64,000 bases of DNA, taken from NCBI RefSeq assembly GCF_000711725.1, contig NZ_JONP01000006.1, positions 186,001 through 250,000 on the forward strand, given 5' to 3'. The notes under the pieces are model-generated. The model saw only the letters and a list, made by a program, of their open reading frames with translations. It made no database searches and had not been told where the DNA came from. The position numbers were made by a program, and so were the translations under genes. Of the stretch, positions 42,276-51,286 are shown piece after piece. The stretch's first letter is position 1, and each line of letters starts with the position of its first letter. Origin of the DNA: Roseomonas aerilata DSM 19363 (lineage in GTDB: Bacteria > Pseudomonadota > Alphaproteobacteria > Acetobacterales > Acetobacteraceae).

Positions 42276-43705
42276 GAAGCCTCGGCGCGCTCCTTCTCGG
42301 CGGGCTGATGCTCGTCTGGCCGGCCTTCCTCAACGGCTACCCGCTCGTGTTCAGCGACAGCGGGGCATTCCTCCACCAGACGCTCGGGCCGCTGATGATC
42401 TGGGACAAGCCCTGGATCTACGGGCCGCTTATCCTGCCGCTGCACCTGCACCGGAACCTCTGGCCGGTGCCGATCGCCCAGGGGCTGGTGCTGTCCCACC
42501 TCCTCTGGCTGCTCGCGCGCACCTTTGGCGGCGGGGCCTGGCCGGGGCGGCACCTGCTGCTCTGCGCCACTCTCGCTGCGCTGACGGCGGCGCCCTTCAC
42601 CGCGGCCATGGTGATGCCGGACGTGATGACGCCGGTGGTGGTGCTCTCCGCCCTGCTGCTCGGCTTCGGGCGGGCCGCACTCTCGCGCGGGGAGACCGCC
42701 TGGCTCTCGGTGCTGGCGGCGCTCGGCGCGGCGGCACATCTCTCGAACCTGCCGGTGCTCGGCGCGCTGGTGGTGGTCTCGCTGCTGGCGGGGTGGCGGG
42801 CGGCGAGGCGCGTCGCGCTGCCGCTGGCCGGGGCCGTCGCGCTGCTGCTGGCGACGAACCTCGTGGGGCACGGGCGGCTCTCGCTCTCGCCCCATGGGGC
42901 GACCTTCCTTCTCGCCCGGCTTGTGGCCAACGGGCCGGCGATCCGGACGGTGGAGGCAGAATGCCCGGCGGCGGGATGGTCGCTCTGCGCCTTCAAGGGC
43001 CGGCTGGAGGCTTATGGTCCCCTCGCCTGCCCGCCCGGTGCCTGCCCGCGCGACCTGCTGGCGAGCGACATCTTCCTCTGGCACCCCGAGAGCCCGGTCA
43101 ACCGCGACGAGGCGGGACGGCCGCGCGACTTCGGCGGGCGGGCGCTCTCCGGGGAGGCCGGGGAGATCGTTCGGGCGACGCTGGTGCGGGAGCCCCTGGC
43201 GGTCGCGCTCGGCGCGGCGCGCGACACGCTCGCCCAGCTTCTTGCCAACCGGGTGGGAGACACGCTGGAAGGGCGGCATGTCGGCGAGGGGATGCTGCGG
43301 CGGCTCGAAGCCTTCGGCCCGGCCGAGGCGGCGCGGCTGCGGGCGGGCGCGCAGTGGCAGGACGCGCTGATGCCGATCGTCTCGCCGACCCTCTGGGTGC
43401 AGGGCCCGGTACTGATCCTGGGAGCGGCGGGCCTCCTGCTGCTGGGATGGCGCGGGAGATGGGAGCGGGCGGTGCTGGGGTTCGCGCTCGGGCTGGGCGC
43501 GGCCTTGCTCGCCAATGCCTTCGCCACGGGCGCGCTGAGCGGGCCGCACGACCGCTACGGGGCGCGGCTCGCCTGGGTTCTGGTGGCGGGAGCCGTCGTC
43601 CTCGCCCTTCGTGCGTCGGCCGAGGCGATCAGCGCCGCAGGCAGGCCATCCGCGGCCGCGGGTTCCGGGGAAGCGGCACCGGCCGGTTCACCCCGGGCCG
43701 CATGA
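42272..43705 (+). CDS. Polytopic membrane protein of unknown function
   Basis: A 477-residue protein with a GTG start overlapping the moaE stop. About ten hydrophobic helices are visible. A soluble stretch near residues 225-330 contains paired Cys (ECPAAGWSLC and CPPGACPRD). The loop after the first helix (NGYPLVFSDSGAFLHQTL) resembles the first periplasmic loop of GT-C-type glycosyltransferases, which would suggest a lipid-linked sugar transferase, but this is weak. Its last 77 nt overlap the 3' end of the convergent transglycosylase gene. Translational coupling to moaE may be only positional. Confidence 0.8.
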   Translation: MRSLGALLLGGLMLVWPAFLNGYPLVFSDSGAFLHQTLGPLMIWDKPWIYGPLILPLHLHRNLWPVPIAQGLVLSHLLWLLARTFGGGAWPGRHLLLCATLAALTAAPFTAAMVMPDVMTPVVVLSALLLGFGRAALSRGETAWLSVLAALGAAAHLSNLPVLGALVVVSLLAGWRAARRVALPLAGAVALLLATNLVGHGRLSLSPHGATFLLARLVANGPAIRTVEAECPAAGWSLCAFKGRLEAYGPLACPPGACPRDLLASDIFLWHPESPVNRDEAGRPRDFGGRALSGEAGEIVRATLVREPLAVALGAARDTLAQLLANRVGDTLEGRHVGEGMLRRLEAFGPAEAARLRAGAQWQDALMPIVSPTLWVQGPVLILGAAGLLLLGWRGRWERAVLGFALGLGAALLANAFATGALSGPHDRYGARLAWVLVAGAVVLALRASAEAISAAGRPSAAAGSGEAAPAGSPRAA

Positions 43706-44360
43706 AGCGCCGCGCCTCCGCCGCACCGCCGATGAGCAGCGCCGGCTGCAATCCCTGCGCGCAGAGCCCGGCGAGACCGCGCATGGTCGGCAGAGGCACC
43801 GCGCCGCCGCGCGTCCAGGCCGCGCCGAGGCGTGCCAGGGCCACGCGGCGGTTATAGGCGGCGCCGCGCTCGGGCTCCCCGGAGTGATAGCGGCCGATCG
43901 CCTCTCCCCAATCGGGTGAACCCGCGCGCAGGCGCTTGAGGAAGCGGGCGGCGTAGCGCGCGTTGGTCGGCGGGTCGAAGGCGGCCTCGAGGTTCGGGAA
44001 GGCGTCCGGGTGGTGCAGGAGGTTCACCTGCATGCAGCCGACATCGATCGAGCGCACCCCGCGCGCCTGCATGGCCGCGACGGCCGCGACGGCGGCCGCC
44101 TTGCTCGGCGCGCTGCCAGTCTCGCCCTCGGCGTTCCAGCTCCAGGGCCAGGGCTCCGGCCGGCCGGAAGGGGAGGCGCGCCCGGCCTCGACCAGCGCGA
44201 TGGCGCCGAGGAGGCCGGCGGGAATGCCCGATCCGGGCTCCACGGCGGCGATGGCGCGCCGGCAGACGGACCAGTCGTCACCCTCCTGGGCGCGTGCGAC
44301 CGCAGGGATTGCGGCCGCGAGGATGGCCAGGAGGGCGAGGATCGGGCGCGCGCGGGGCAT
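43629..44360 (-). CDS. Exported lytic transglycosylase-like protein (SLT domain)
   Basis: A 243-residue protein starting MPRARPILALLAILAAAIP, with a signal peptide ending near ARA. The mature part begins CRRAIAAVEPGSGIPAGLLGAIALVEAGR, where VEAG holds the candidate catalytic Glu of SLT lysozyme-like transglycosylases. VGCMQVNLLHHPDAF and NARYAARFLKRL are further SLT features, followed by a C-terminal Pro/Arg tail. It should cut peptidoglycan. The 3' end overlaps the convergent membrane-protein gene by 77 nt. A start 39 nt upstream is possible but would extend the signal peptide. Confidence 0.85.
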   Translation of the reverse strand: MPRARPILALLAILAAAIPAVARAQEGDDWSVCRRAIAAVEPGSGIPAGLLGAIALVEAGRASPSGRPEPWPWSWNAEGETGSAPSKAAAVAAVAAMQARGVRSIDVGCMQVNLLHHPDAFPNLEAAFDPPTNARYAARFLKRLRAGSPDWGEAIGRYHSGEPERGAAYNRRVALARLGAAWTRGGAVPLPTMRGLAGLCAQGLQPALLIGGAAEARRFMRPGVNRPVPLPRNPRPRMACLRR

Positions 44361-44405
44361 GCGGGCAGGTCGCGCGCCCCGGCGCGCGCGGTCAAGCACG
44401 GGGTC

Positions 44406-44843
44406 TTACTCGGTGGCGGCCTCGGCGGCCTCGGCGGCGCGGCGGTTGGCGCGTCCACTCGCCTCCTCGGCGGCCTCGGAGGCCATGGCGAGGCGGGCGC
44501 GCTGCTCGCAGGTGGCGCGGATCTCGTCCAGTTCCTCCTCGGTCAGGTGCTCGATGCCGATGAAGGCATTGCCGGCGGCGCTGGTGCGGATCAGCTCGTC
44601 GAGCTTCGCCTGGATGGCCGCGCCGTCCCGGTTCTGGGTGTTCTGGATGAGGAAGACCATCAGGAAGGTGATGATCGTGGTGCCGGTGTTGATGACCAGC
44701 TGCCAGGTGTCGGAGAAGCCGAAGAGGGGGCCGGAGAGCGCCCAGAGGATCACCACGCCGACGGAGACGACAAAGGTGACGGGCCGCCCGGCCGCATGGG
44801 CCACGCGGCTCGCGGCCGCGTTGAACATCTTCGCGAAATGCAT
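44406..44843 (-). CDS. Low-affinity iron permease family membrane protein
   Basis: A 145-residue protein. A basic amphipathic start (MHFAKMFNAAASRVAHAAG) leads into two hydrophobic helices (VTFVVSVGVVILWALSGPLFGF and LVINTGTTIITFLMVFLIQNTQNRD). The NTGTTIITFLMVFLIQNTQNRD region is the signature of the Fet4-like iron permease family (PF04120). A soluble Glu/Ala-rich coiled-coil tail with one Cys follows. Bacterial members are small, and transport activity is unproven. It lies downstream of the LOV kinase on the same strand (125-bp gap). Confidence 0.85.
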   Translation of the reverse strand: MHFAKMFNAAASRVAHAAGRPVTFVVSVGVVILWALSGPLFGFSDTWQLVINTGTTIITFLMVFLIQNTQNRDGAAIQAKLDELIRTSAAGNAFIGIEHLTEEELDEIRATCEQRARLAMASEAAEEASGRANRRAAEAAEAATE

Positions 44844-44968
44844 CCCGGGCGCCGTCCTGAAGGGGCCGGACAGACCCGGCGCACGGGGGCCGAACTGGGC
44901 ACTCCCGCTCTTCCCGGGCAAGGGCCGGGCATCAACCTTTCGTTCTTTTCACCTAACGGTCACGCGTC

Positions 44969-47776
44969 TCAGCCCGCGAGGATCGCCCGGATGCGGTTCG
45001 CCAACGCCGCGATGCCGAAGGGCTTGGTGAGGAAGTGCATGCCGGGCTCGAGGTTCTCCCCGCCAACGACTGCGTTTTCGGCATAGCCGGTAATGAAGAG
45101 CACGTTCAGCCCGGGCCGGGTCACCCGCGCCGCATCGGCGACCTGGCGGCCGTTCATGCCGCCGGGCAGGCCCACATCCGTGATCAGCAGGTCGATCCTG
45201 GCGGGGGAGCGCAGCACCTCCAGGGCAGTGGGACCGTCGGCGGCCTCGATGGCGGTGTAGCCAAGCTCCTCCAGCACCTCGACCACCAGCATGCGGACGG
45301 TCACCTCGTCGTCCACCACCAGCACCGTCTCGCCGGTGCCGGTGCGCGACAGCTCGGCCATGCGAGCCGTGCCGCCCTCCTCCACGGCCTCGCCGAGGTG
45401 GCGCGGCAGGTACAGGCGCATGGTGGTGCCGCGCCCGACCTCCGAATGGATCGCCACATGCCCGCCGGACTGGCGAGCGAAGCCGTAGATCATCGACAGG
45501 CCGAGGCCGGTTCCCTTGCCGATGGGCTTCGTCGTGAAGAAGGGCTCGAAGGCGCGGGAGACCACTTCGGGCGCCATCCCCTGGCCAGTATCGGCGACGG
45601 AGATGGTGACATACTGGCCCGGAGCCATCCCGCGGCCGCGCGCCGTGCGCTCGTCGACCTGGGCATTCGCCGTCTCGATGGTCAGGCGCCCGCCTTCGGG
45701 CATGGCGTCGCGCGCGTTGATGCAGAGGTTGAGCAGCGCATTCTCGAGCTGGTTGGCGTCGCAGAGCGTGGGCCAGAGGCCGGCGTCGAGCAGTGTCCGC
45801 ACCTCGATCCCCGGCCCCATCGTGCGGTTGACGAGATCCTCGATCTCCCGGATGCGGCTGTTGGGCTGGGTGGGGCGCGGGTCGAGCGTCTGCTGGCGGG
45901 AGAAGGCAAGCAGGCGATGGGTGAGCGCCGCAGCCCGGCTGGCCGCACCCTCCGCCGCCACGAGGTAGCGCTCCACCTCGGACAGCCGGCCCTGGGCGAT
46001 GCGGGTTCGCGTCATCTGCAGGCTGCCGACGATGCCCGCGAGAAGGTTGTTGAAGTCGTGCGCGATGCCGCCGGTGAGCTGGCCCACGGCCTCCATCTTC
46101 TGGGCCTGGCGGAGCGCGTCCTCGGCCAGACGCAAGGCCTCGGCCTGGTCACGCTCGGCGGTCACGTCGCGCCCGACCGCGCTGACGAGCCCCTCGCCGG
46201 AGGCCGCGGACCAGCTGACCCAGCGCCAGCTTCCGTTCTTGTGGCGGTAGAGGTTGTCGGCGTGCAGCAGGGCCTCGCCGCGCGCGAGGGCCTCCAGCCG
46301 CGCGGCGGCCCTGCCGAGGTGGTCGGGGTGGATGAAGTCCTGGATCTGGCGGCCGACAAGCTCGGCCTCCGACCAGCCGAGCACGGCGGTCCAAGCCGGA
46401 TTCACCGCGACGATGAGGCCGTCCGGACGTGCGACCAGCATGATGTCGGCCGAGAGGCGCCAGAGGCGGTTGCGGTCGGCCGTGCGCTCGGCGACCTCCG
46501 CTTCCAGCCGCTCGTTCAGGGTGCGCAGCCGCGCCTCGGTAAGCTTCGTCTCCGTGATGTCGTAGATGACGCCGCAGAAGCGCAGCTCCGCCGTCTCGGG
46601 GTCGGAGAGGTACTCGCCGCGACGGGTCAGCCAGCGGGTCTCCCCGGTATCGGGGCGGCGGATGCGGAACTCGGCCTCGGCCAAGGTGCCGGGGGCGGGC
46701 GCGGCGCCCGCATCGATCAGCTGCGGGTCGCCGGGGTGGACGATGGCGTTGATGGTGCGCAGCGGCAGGTCGGTCGCGGGGCGCAGGCCCAGCAGGGCGC
46801 AGAACCGTTCCGAGACGGAAGCCGTGCCGTAGCCGGCCACGTACTCGAAGGTGCCGATGCCGCCCGCGGTCTGCGCGATGCGCAGGCGCTCCTGCACCCG
46901 CTTCTGCTCGCTGATGTCCACCAGCGTGCCGACGAAGCGGGCGGGCCGGTCGTCGATGCCCGCGTAGCAGCGGCCGCGCGCATGGACCCAGCGCATCGCG
47001 CCGCCCGGCAGGAGGACGCGGTACTCCTTCGAGAAGAGGTCCGCGCCGCGGAGGATGGCGCCGACGGCCAGCCGGACTCGCGGCCGGTCCTCGGGGTGGA
47101 TGACGGAGAAGAAGGTGCCGGGGCCGACGCCGCGCGCCGCCTCCTCGGGCGTGAGGCCGTAGAGGCGGGCGAAGCGCGCGTCGCCGGTGATCCGGCGCGT
47201 CGCCACGTCCCAGTCCCAGGCGGCCATCAGGTCGGAGGCGAGCAGCGCCTCACGGAGTCGCTGGTTCGCCTCGCTCAGCGCTTCCTGCCCCGCGCGGAGG
47301 GCCGCCTGCAGAACCGGGACCTCCTGCGCCGGCGTGATCTCGGTCTGGGTGGCGAGGAAGAAGCGGGGCGCATCGCCTTCGCCCGGGATGGGCGTGAGGA
47401 AGACGGCGTTCCAGAAGCGGGTGCCGTCCCGGCGCGCGTTCAGGAGGCAGAGGTCGAGCGGGCGCCCCTCCCTGACCGCGAGCGACAAGGCCGCGACGGC
47501 GGCGGGATCGGTCTCGGGAACCTGGAGGAAGCGGCAATTGCGGCCCAGCGCCTCCTCCGCCGTGTAGCCCGTCAGCCGCGTGAAGGCGGGGTTCACGTAG
47601 ACGACCGGATTGTCCAGCAGCTGCGGGTCGGTGACGACGACCGACATGCCCGAGCGGTCGAGCGCGGCCAGGAAGGGGCCGGCCAGCAGGCGCAGGGCGG
47701 ACGGCGGCTCGCTGCCGGCCTGATGGCCGGGGACCGTGGGAGGCAGGCACTCGGTCGGCGCTGAAAGGTCGGACAT
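44969..47776 (-). CDS. LOV-PAS hybrid sensor histidine kinase, probable blue-light receptor
   Basis: A 935-residue soluble multidomain kinase. A LOV domain spans about residues 40-155: [28 protein letters not shown] carries the photoactive Cys81, [14 protein letters not shown] the flavin-contacting Asn residues, and ATQTEIT the Gln that signals adduct formation. Three PAS domains follow (about 175-300, 305-420, 440-560), then HisKA with phospho-His573 ([11 protein letters not shown]), an HWE-unlike HATPase domain (DTGQGMAP, then [20 protein letters not shown]) and a C-terminal receiver with Asp867 ([11 protein letters not shown]) and Lys918. All key residues are intact. The output partner is not in the window. 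No membrane segment. Confidence 0.95.
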   Translation of the reverse strand: MSDLSAPTECLPPTVPGHQAGSEPPSALRLLAGPFLAALDRSGMSVVVTDPQLLDNPVVYVNPAFTRLTGYTAEEALGRNCRFLQVPETDPAAVAALSLAVREGRPLDLCLLNARRDGTRFWNAVFLTPIPGEGDAPRFFLATQTEITPAQEVPVLQAALRAGQEALSEANQRLREALLASDLMAAWDWDVATRRITGDARFARLYGLTPEEAARGVGPGTFFSVIHPEDRPRVRLAVGAILRGADLFSKEYRVLLPGGAMRWVHARGRCYAGIDDRPARFVGTLVDISEQKRVQERLRIAQTAGGIGTFEYVAGYGTASVSERFCALLGLRPATDLPLRTINAIVHPGDPQLIDAGAAPAPGTLAEAEFRIRRPDTGETRWLTRRGEYLSDPETAELRFCGVIYDITETKLTEARLRTLNERLEAEVAERTADRNRLWRLSADIMLVARPDGLIVAVNPAWTAVLGWSEAELVGRQIQDFIHPDHLGRAAARLEALARGEALLHADNLYRHKNGSWRWVSWSAASGEGLVSAVGRDVTAERDQAEALRLAEDALRQAQKMEAVGQLTGGIAHDFNNLLAGIVGSLQMTRTRIAQGRLSEVERYLVAAEGAASRAAALTHRLLAFSRQQTLDPRPTQPNSRIREIEDLVNRTMGPGIEVRTLLDAGLWPTLCDANQLENALLNLCINARDAMPEGGRLTIETANAQVDERTARGRGMAPGQYVTISVADTGQGMAPEVVSRAFEPFFTTKPIGKGTGLGLSMIYGFARQSGGHVAIHSEVGRGTTMRLYLPRHLGEAVEEGGTARMAELSRTGTGETVLVVDDEVTVRMLVVEVLEELGYTAIEAADGPTALEVLRSPARIDLLITDVGLPGGMNGRQVADAARVTRPGLNVLFITGYAENAVVGGENLEPGMHFLTKPFGIAALANRIRAILAG

Positions 47777-48044
47777 CGGTCAGCGCCAGCCGGTCGCGGG
47801 CTGGTTCAAGGTGGCCTCATCATGTTGGTTGCGACCGCTTGTTGGAGGAATGGAGGGCTTCGATCGCGGGATCAAGATGACGGGTGCGGAATGATCCTGG
47901 CCGTCCTCACCATTCCGCCCGGGCATGTCGGTTGCGCAACCCCGTGGGCCTGCCGAACGATAGGCCCCGAGGAACCTCCCAGCGGCGGCGGCCGGCGCGA
48001 TGCCCGGGCCTCGCCCCGGGCGGTTCGGCAGCCGAGAGGGACCC

Positions 48045-48515
48045 ATGCACGCCAAGATCACCATCCATACCAGCCCCGACCGGCTCTTCGCCTGGCTGTC
48101 CGAGCCGGGGAATGCCCGCTTCTGGTTCGCCCATCTGCGCCACGACGCCGACCGGGTGCCGGACCCGGAGCTGAGCGCCGATGCGGGCGAGCGGGTGGTG
48201 CGCTGGACCGCGGCGCCGGCCGGGGAGATGCGGGTGACGGACCCCGCGACCCACGACGCGGGGGTCGCCGACCTCTCCCTCACCTTCGCCGAGGGCGGGC
48301 ACATCGACGAGCCCCCGGCCGAGGAGATGAGCCCCAACGACGACCCGACGAATGCGGGCAACGCGCTGCGGAGCATCAAGAGCCACGTGGAGAACGCCGA
48401 GGGCGGCGATCCCGACATGCACACGCCCGGCATCGTCTCGCGCGAGGCGGCGGAGGAGGCCGACCGCGAGATCGCGGAGGATCCCGAGCACGGCGGCACG
48501 CCGCGGCGGCGCTAA
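48045..48515 (+). CDS. SRPBCC-like small protein with acidic tail
   Basis: A 156-residue protein starting MHAKITIHTSPDRLFAWLSEPGNARFW, resembling the first strand and helices of SRPBCC/START-type ligand-binding proteins. The fold appears cut to about 90 residues (ADLSLTFAEGG would be the last strand). The C-terminal ~65 residues are hydrophilic and acidic (EEMSPNDDPTNAG, then EAAEEADREIAEDPEHGG) and probably disordered. GAGAGGGA lies upstream of ATG 48045. Divergent from the LOV kinase gene. No function assigned; the SRPBCC match is tentative. Confidence 0.6.
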   Translation: MHAKITIHTSPDRLFAWLSEPGNARFWFAHLRHDADRVPDPELSADAGERVVRWTAAPAGEMRVTDPATHDAGVADLSLTFAEGGHIDEPPAEEMSPNDDPTNAGNALRSIKSHVENAEGGDPDMHTPGIVSREAAEEADREIAEDPEHGGTPRRR

Positions 48516-48543
48516 CCGGGCCGAGGACTGGCCCCCGGGCGGT

Positions 48544-48960
48544 TCAGCCCGGGGGAGCGCCCAGCAGCTTCCAGACACCGTCCCCGGCCGCCACCAGCCG
48601 GTCGCCCACGCTGACGGTGCCGCGCACGAAGGCGACGGAGCGGGCGAGGCGAAGAACCTCCCCGCGCCCTTCCAGGAACTCGCCCGGATGGGCGGCGGAT
48701 AGGAACTGCGTGTTCAGCTGCATCGTCACGCCCGGCCGCTTGCCTGTCGCGCGGTAAACGGTGATGCCGAGCGTGTTGTCGAGCAGGGTGACGAGCATCC
48801 CGCCATGGACGATGCCGTGGTTGTTGGCGTGGCGCTCGTCGGCCAGCACGCCATAGGCCCAGCCGTCACCCTCGGCGCGGGACCAGCGCGGTCCGGTGAA
48901 GCCGGAGAAGCCGCTCGGGGGCCAGGGGGACCAGCCCTCGGCGGCCGGGTCGAAGCTCAC
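48544..48960 (-). CDS. PaaI-type hotdog-fold thioesterase
   Basis: A 138-residue acyl-CoA thioesterase-like protein. NNHGIVHGGMLVTLLDNTLGITVYRA is the hotdog helix region with the HGG motif and the Asp of the PaaI active site; MQLNTQFLSAAHPGEFLEGRGEV is the central strand pair. Its start overlaps the FadJ-like gene stop by 4 nt, suggesting that it hydrolyses CoA esters arising in the same pathway, for example to release stalled CoA. Confidence 0.9.
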   Translation of the reverse strand: MSFDPAAEGWSPWPPSGFSGFTGPRWSRAEGDGWAYGVLADERHANNHGIVHGGMLVTLLDNTLGITVYRATGKRPGVTMQLNTQFLSAAHPGEFLEGRGEVLRLARSVAFVRGTVSVGDRLVAAGDGVWKLLGAPPG

Positions 48961-51038
48961 GCGGCGGCCTTCTCGTCGAGGGCGGCGAAGCTGCCGCCCT
49001 CCTCCGCCAGGCGCACCAGCAGGGCGGCTGGCTGCAGGCTCTCGTCGCCGGAGGCGGCGGCGAAATCGCGGAGGCGTGCGACGATCCGCGGCAGGCCGAT
49101 GCTGTCGGCGTGGAACATCGGGCCGCCGGTGCCGGCCGGCCAGCCGTAGCCGTTGAGCCAGACCGTATCGATGTCCCCGGCGCGGGCGGCGATGCCCTCC
49201 TCCAGGATACGGGCGCCCTCGTTGATCATGGGGAAGAGCAGGCGTTCGAGGATCTCGTCCTGTGGGATCGCGCGGCGGGTGACGCCCTGCTCGGCCGAGA
49301 CGCGCTCGATGACCGCGCGCACCTCGGGGTCAGGCGTGCCGGTGCGGCCGTCGCCGGAGTAGTCGTAGTAGCCGCGCTTCGTCTTCTGGCCGAGGCGCCC
49401 GGCCTCCACCAGCGCGTCCGCCACCGGGGCCTTCTTGCCGGTGGCCTGGCGGATGCGCCAGCCGATGTCGAGGCCGGCGAGGTCGGACATGGCGAAGGGG
49501 CCCATGCGGAAGCCGAAGGCGTTCAGGGCGGCGTCCACCTCCTCAGGCATCGCGCCCTCGATCAGCAGGCGCTCGGCCTGGGCAGTGCGGCGGGCGAGCA
49601 TGCGGTTGCCGATGAAGCCGTAGCAGACGCCGGAGACCACCGGCACCTTGGCGAGCTTGCGGCCGAGTTCCACGGCCGTCGCCAGGGCATCGGGCGAGGT
49701 CTCCTTCCCGCGCACGACCTCCAGCAGCTTCATGACGTTGGCTGGGGAGAAGAAGTGCATGCCCAGCACGTCACCGGGGCGGGCGGTGGAGGCTGCGATC
49801 TCGTCCACGTCGAGATAGGAGGTGTTGGTCGCGAGCACGGCGCCGGGCTTGGCGATCTCCTGCAGCTTGCCGAAGATCTCCTTCTTGAGGCCCATCTCCT
49901 CGAAGACGGCCTCGACCACCACATCGGCCCCGGCAGCGGCCTCCAGACCGACCTTGCCCTCGATGAGGCCCATGCGCTTGTCGCGGGCCTCCTCCGTCAG
50001 GCTGCCGCGCTTGACCGAGGTGGCGTAGTTACCCGCTACCCGCTCAAGCCCGCGCTGAAGGTTCTCCTCGCTCGTCTCAATGAGGGTCACGGGGATGCCA
50101 GCATTGGCGAAGCTCATGGCGATGCCGCCGCCCATGGTGCCGCCGCCGATCACGGCCGCCTTCGCCACCGGGCGGGGCCGGGTGCCCTTGGGCAGGCCGG
50201 GGATGCGGGCGGCGGCGCGCTCGGCGAAGAAGACGTGGCGCAGGGCCTTGCTGCGGGGGTCGTCGCGCAGGCGGAGGAAATGGGCGCGCTCGACCGACAT
50301 GCCCTCGTCGAAGGGTTTGTCGAAGGTGGCGCGTACGGCGTCCACGCAGGCGGCGATGCTCGGGTTGTCCGCGCCTTTCTTGAGCATGGCGGCGGCCGCG
50401 GCCTCGAAGGCGTCCCGCTCGCCGGTGTCCTGGCGGGCGCTGGTGGGAGTGGGGCGCCCCTTGTCGGCCAGGCGCAGCGCGAGGGCCTTGGCGGCCGACA
50501 GCACGTCGTCGGCCACCTCGTCCACGATGCGCAGCGACTTCGCCTCCGTCGCGCCGACCGGGTCGCCCGCGACCATGAGCTTCAGGGCGGGCACGGCGCC
50601 GATCAGGCGCGGCAGGCGCTGGGTGCCGCCGGCGCCGGGCAGTATGCCGAGCTTCACCTCGGGCAGGCCGAGCTTCGCCGCGGGCGCCGCCACGCGGGCG
50701 TGGCAGCCGAGCGCCACTTCCAGCCCACCGCCCAGCGCCGCGCCGTTGATGGCCGCGACGACCGGCTTGAGAAGGGATTCGAGGGCCGCGATGGCCTCGG
50801 GCAGGCTCGGCGGCACGGGCGGCTTGCCCAGTTCGGAGATATCGGCGCCGGCGATGAAGGTCCGGCCCTCCGCCGCGACGACGACGGCGCGCACGGCAGG
50901 ATCGGCGCCGGCAGCCTGCGCGGCGCGCAGCAGCCCGCCGCGCACGGCCGCACTGAGCGCGTTCACCGGCGGGTTGGCGATGCGGATGACGGCGACGCCG
51001 TCCTCCACCGTGCTGGTGACCGGTTCCTGCTGGGCCAT
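48957..51038 (-). CDS. Bifunctional enoyl-CoA hydratase / 3-hydroxyacyl-CoA dehydrogenase
   Basis: A 693-residue FadJ/FadB-type fusion of beta-oxidation. The hydratase domain (1-190) has the oxyanion segment FIAGADISELGK and GGGLEVALGCHARVAAP, with catalytic Glu in LPEVKLGILPGAGGTQRLPR. The dehydrogenase part (from about 290) has NAD motif GGGTMGGGIAMSFANAG, catalytic His in MHFFSPANVMKLLEVV, and the C-terminal dimerisation domain GFIGNRMLARRTAQA. ATG 51038 begins MAQQEPVTS. No thiolase gene follows; only the PaaI-type thioesterase is coupled. Confidence 0.95.
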   Translation of the reverse strand: MAQQEPVTSTVEDGVAVIRIANPPVNALSAAVRGGLLRAAQAAGADPAVRAVVVAAEGRTFIAGADISELGKPPVPPSLPEAIAALESLLKPVVAAINGAALGGGLEVALGCHARVAAPAAKLGLPEVKLGILPGAGGTQRLPRLIGAVPALKLMVAGDPVGATEAKSLRIVDEVADDVLSAAKALALRLADKGRPTPTSARQDTGERDAFEAAAAAMLKKGADNPSIAACVDAVRATFDKPFDEGMSVERAHFLRLRDDPRSKALRHVFFAERAAARIPGLPKGTRPRPVAKAAVIGGGTMGGGIAMSFANAGIPVTLIETSEENLQRGLERVAGNYATSVKRGSLTEEARDKRMGLIEGKVGLEAAAGADVVVEAVFEEMGLKKEIFGKLQEIAKPGAVLATNTSYLDVDEIAASTARPGDVLGMHFFSPANVMKLLEVVRGKETSPDALATAVELGRKLAKVPVVSGVCYGFIGNRMLARRTAQAERLLIEGAMPEEVDAALNAFGFRMGPFAMSDLAGLDIGWRIRQATGKKAPVADALVEAGRLGQKTKRGYYDYSGDGRTGTPDPEVRAVIERVSAEQGVTRRAIPQDEILERLLFPMINEGARILEEGIAARAGDIDTVWLNGYGWPAGTGGPMFHADSIGLPRIVARLRDFAAASGDESLQPAALLVRLAEEGGSFAALDEKAAA

Positions 51039-51286
51039 CGGCCGGCTCCCTCTTCCCTATAAATATTTGTTTTCACCGCAGAAACGCGGCTGCCGCGGGG
51101 CAGGAGGAAAGAGCCGGGCGGCGCCCGCGTCAAGCGGAGGGGCGGGGCGGGCACGATCGGCAGCGATCGTGACGGCTTGTCTCAGCGCGCCCGGCGGGGC
51201 TTTCGTGCCCGGCAGCGGGCCCTATCTCTGGGGCATGGCTGCCGGGGTTCACCGGCAATTCCAGCGCGGGCCGCGACGCGCTAATA

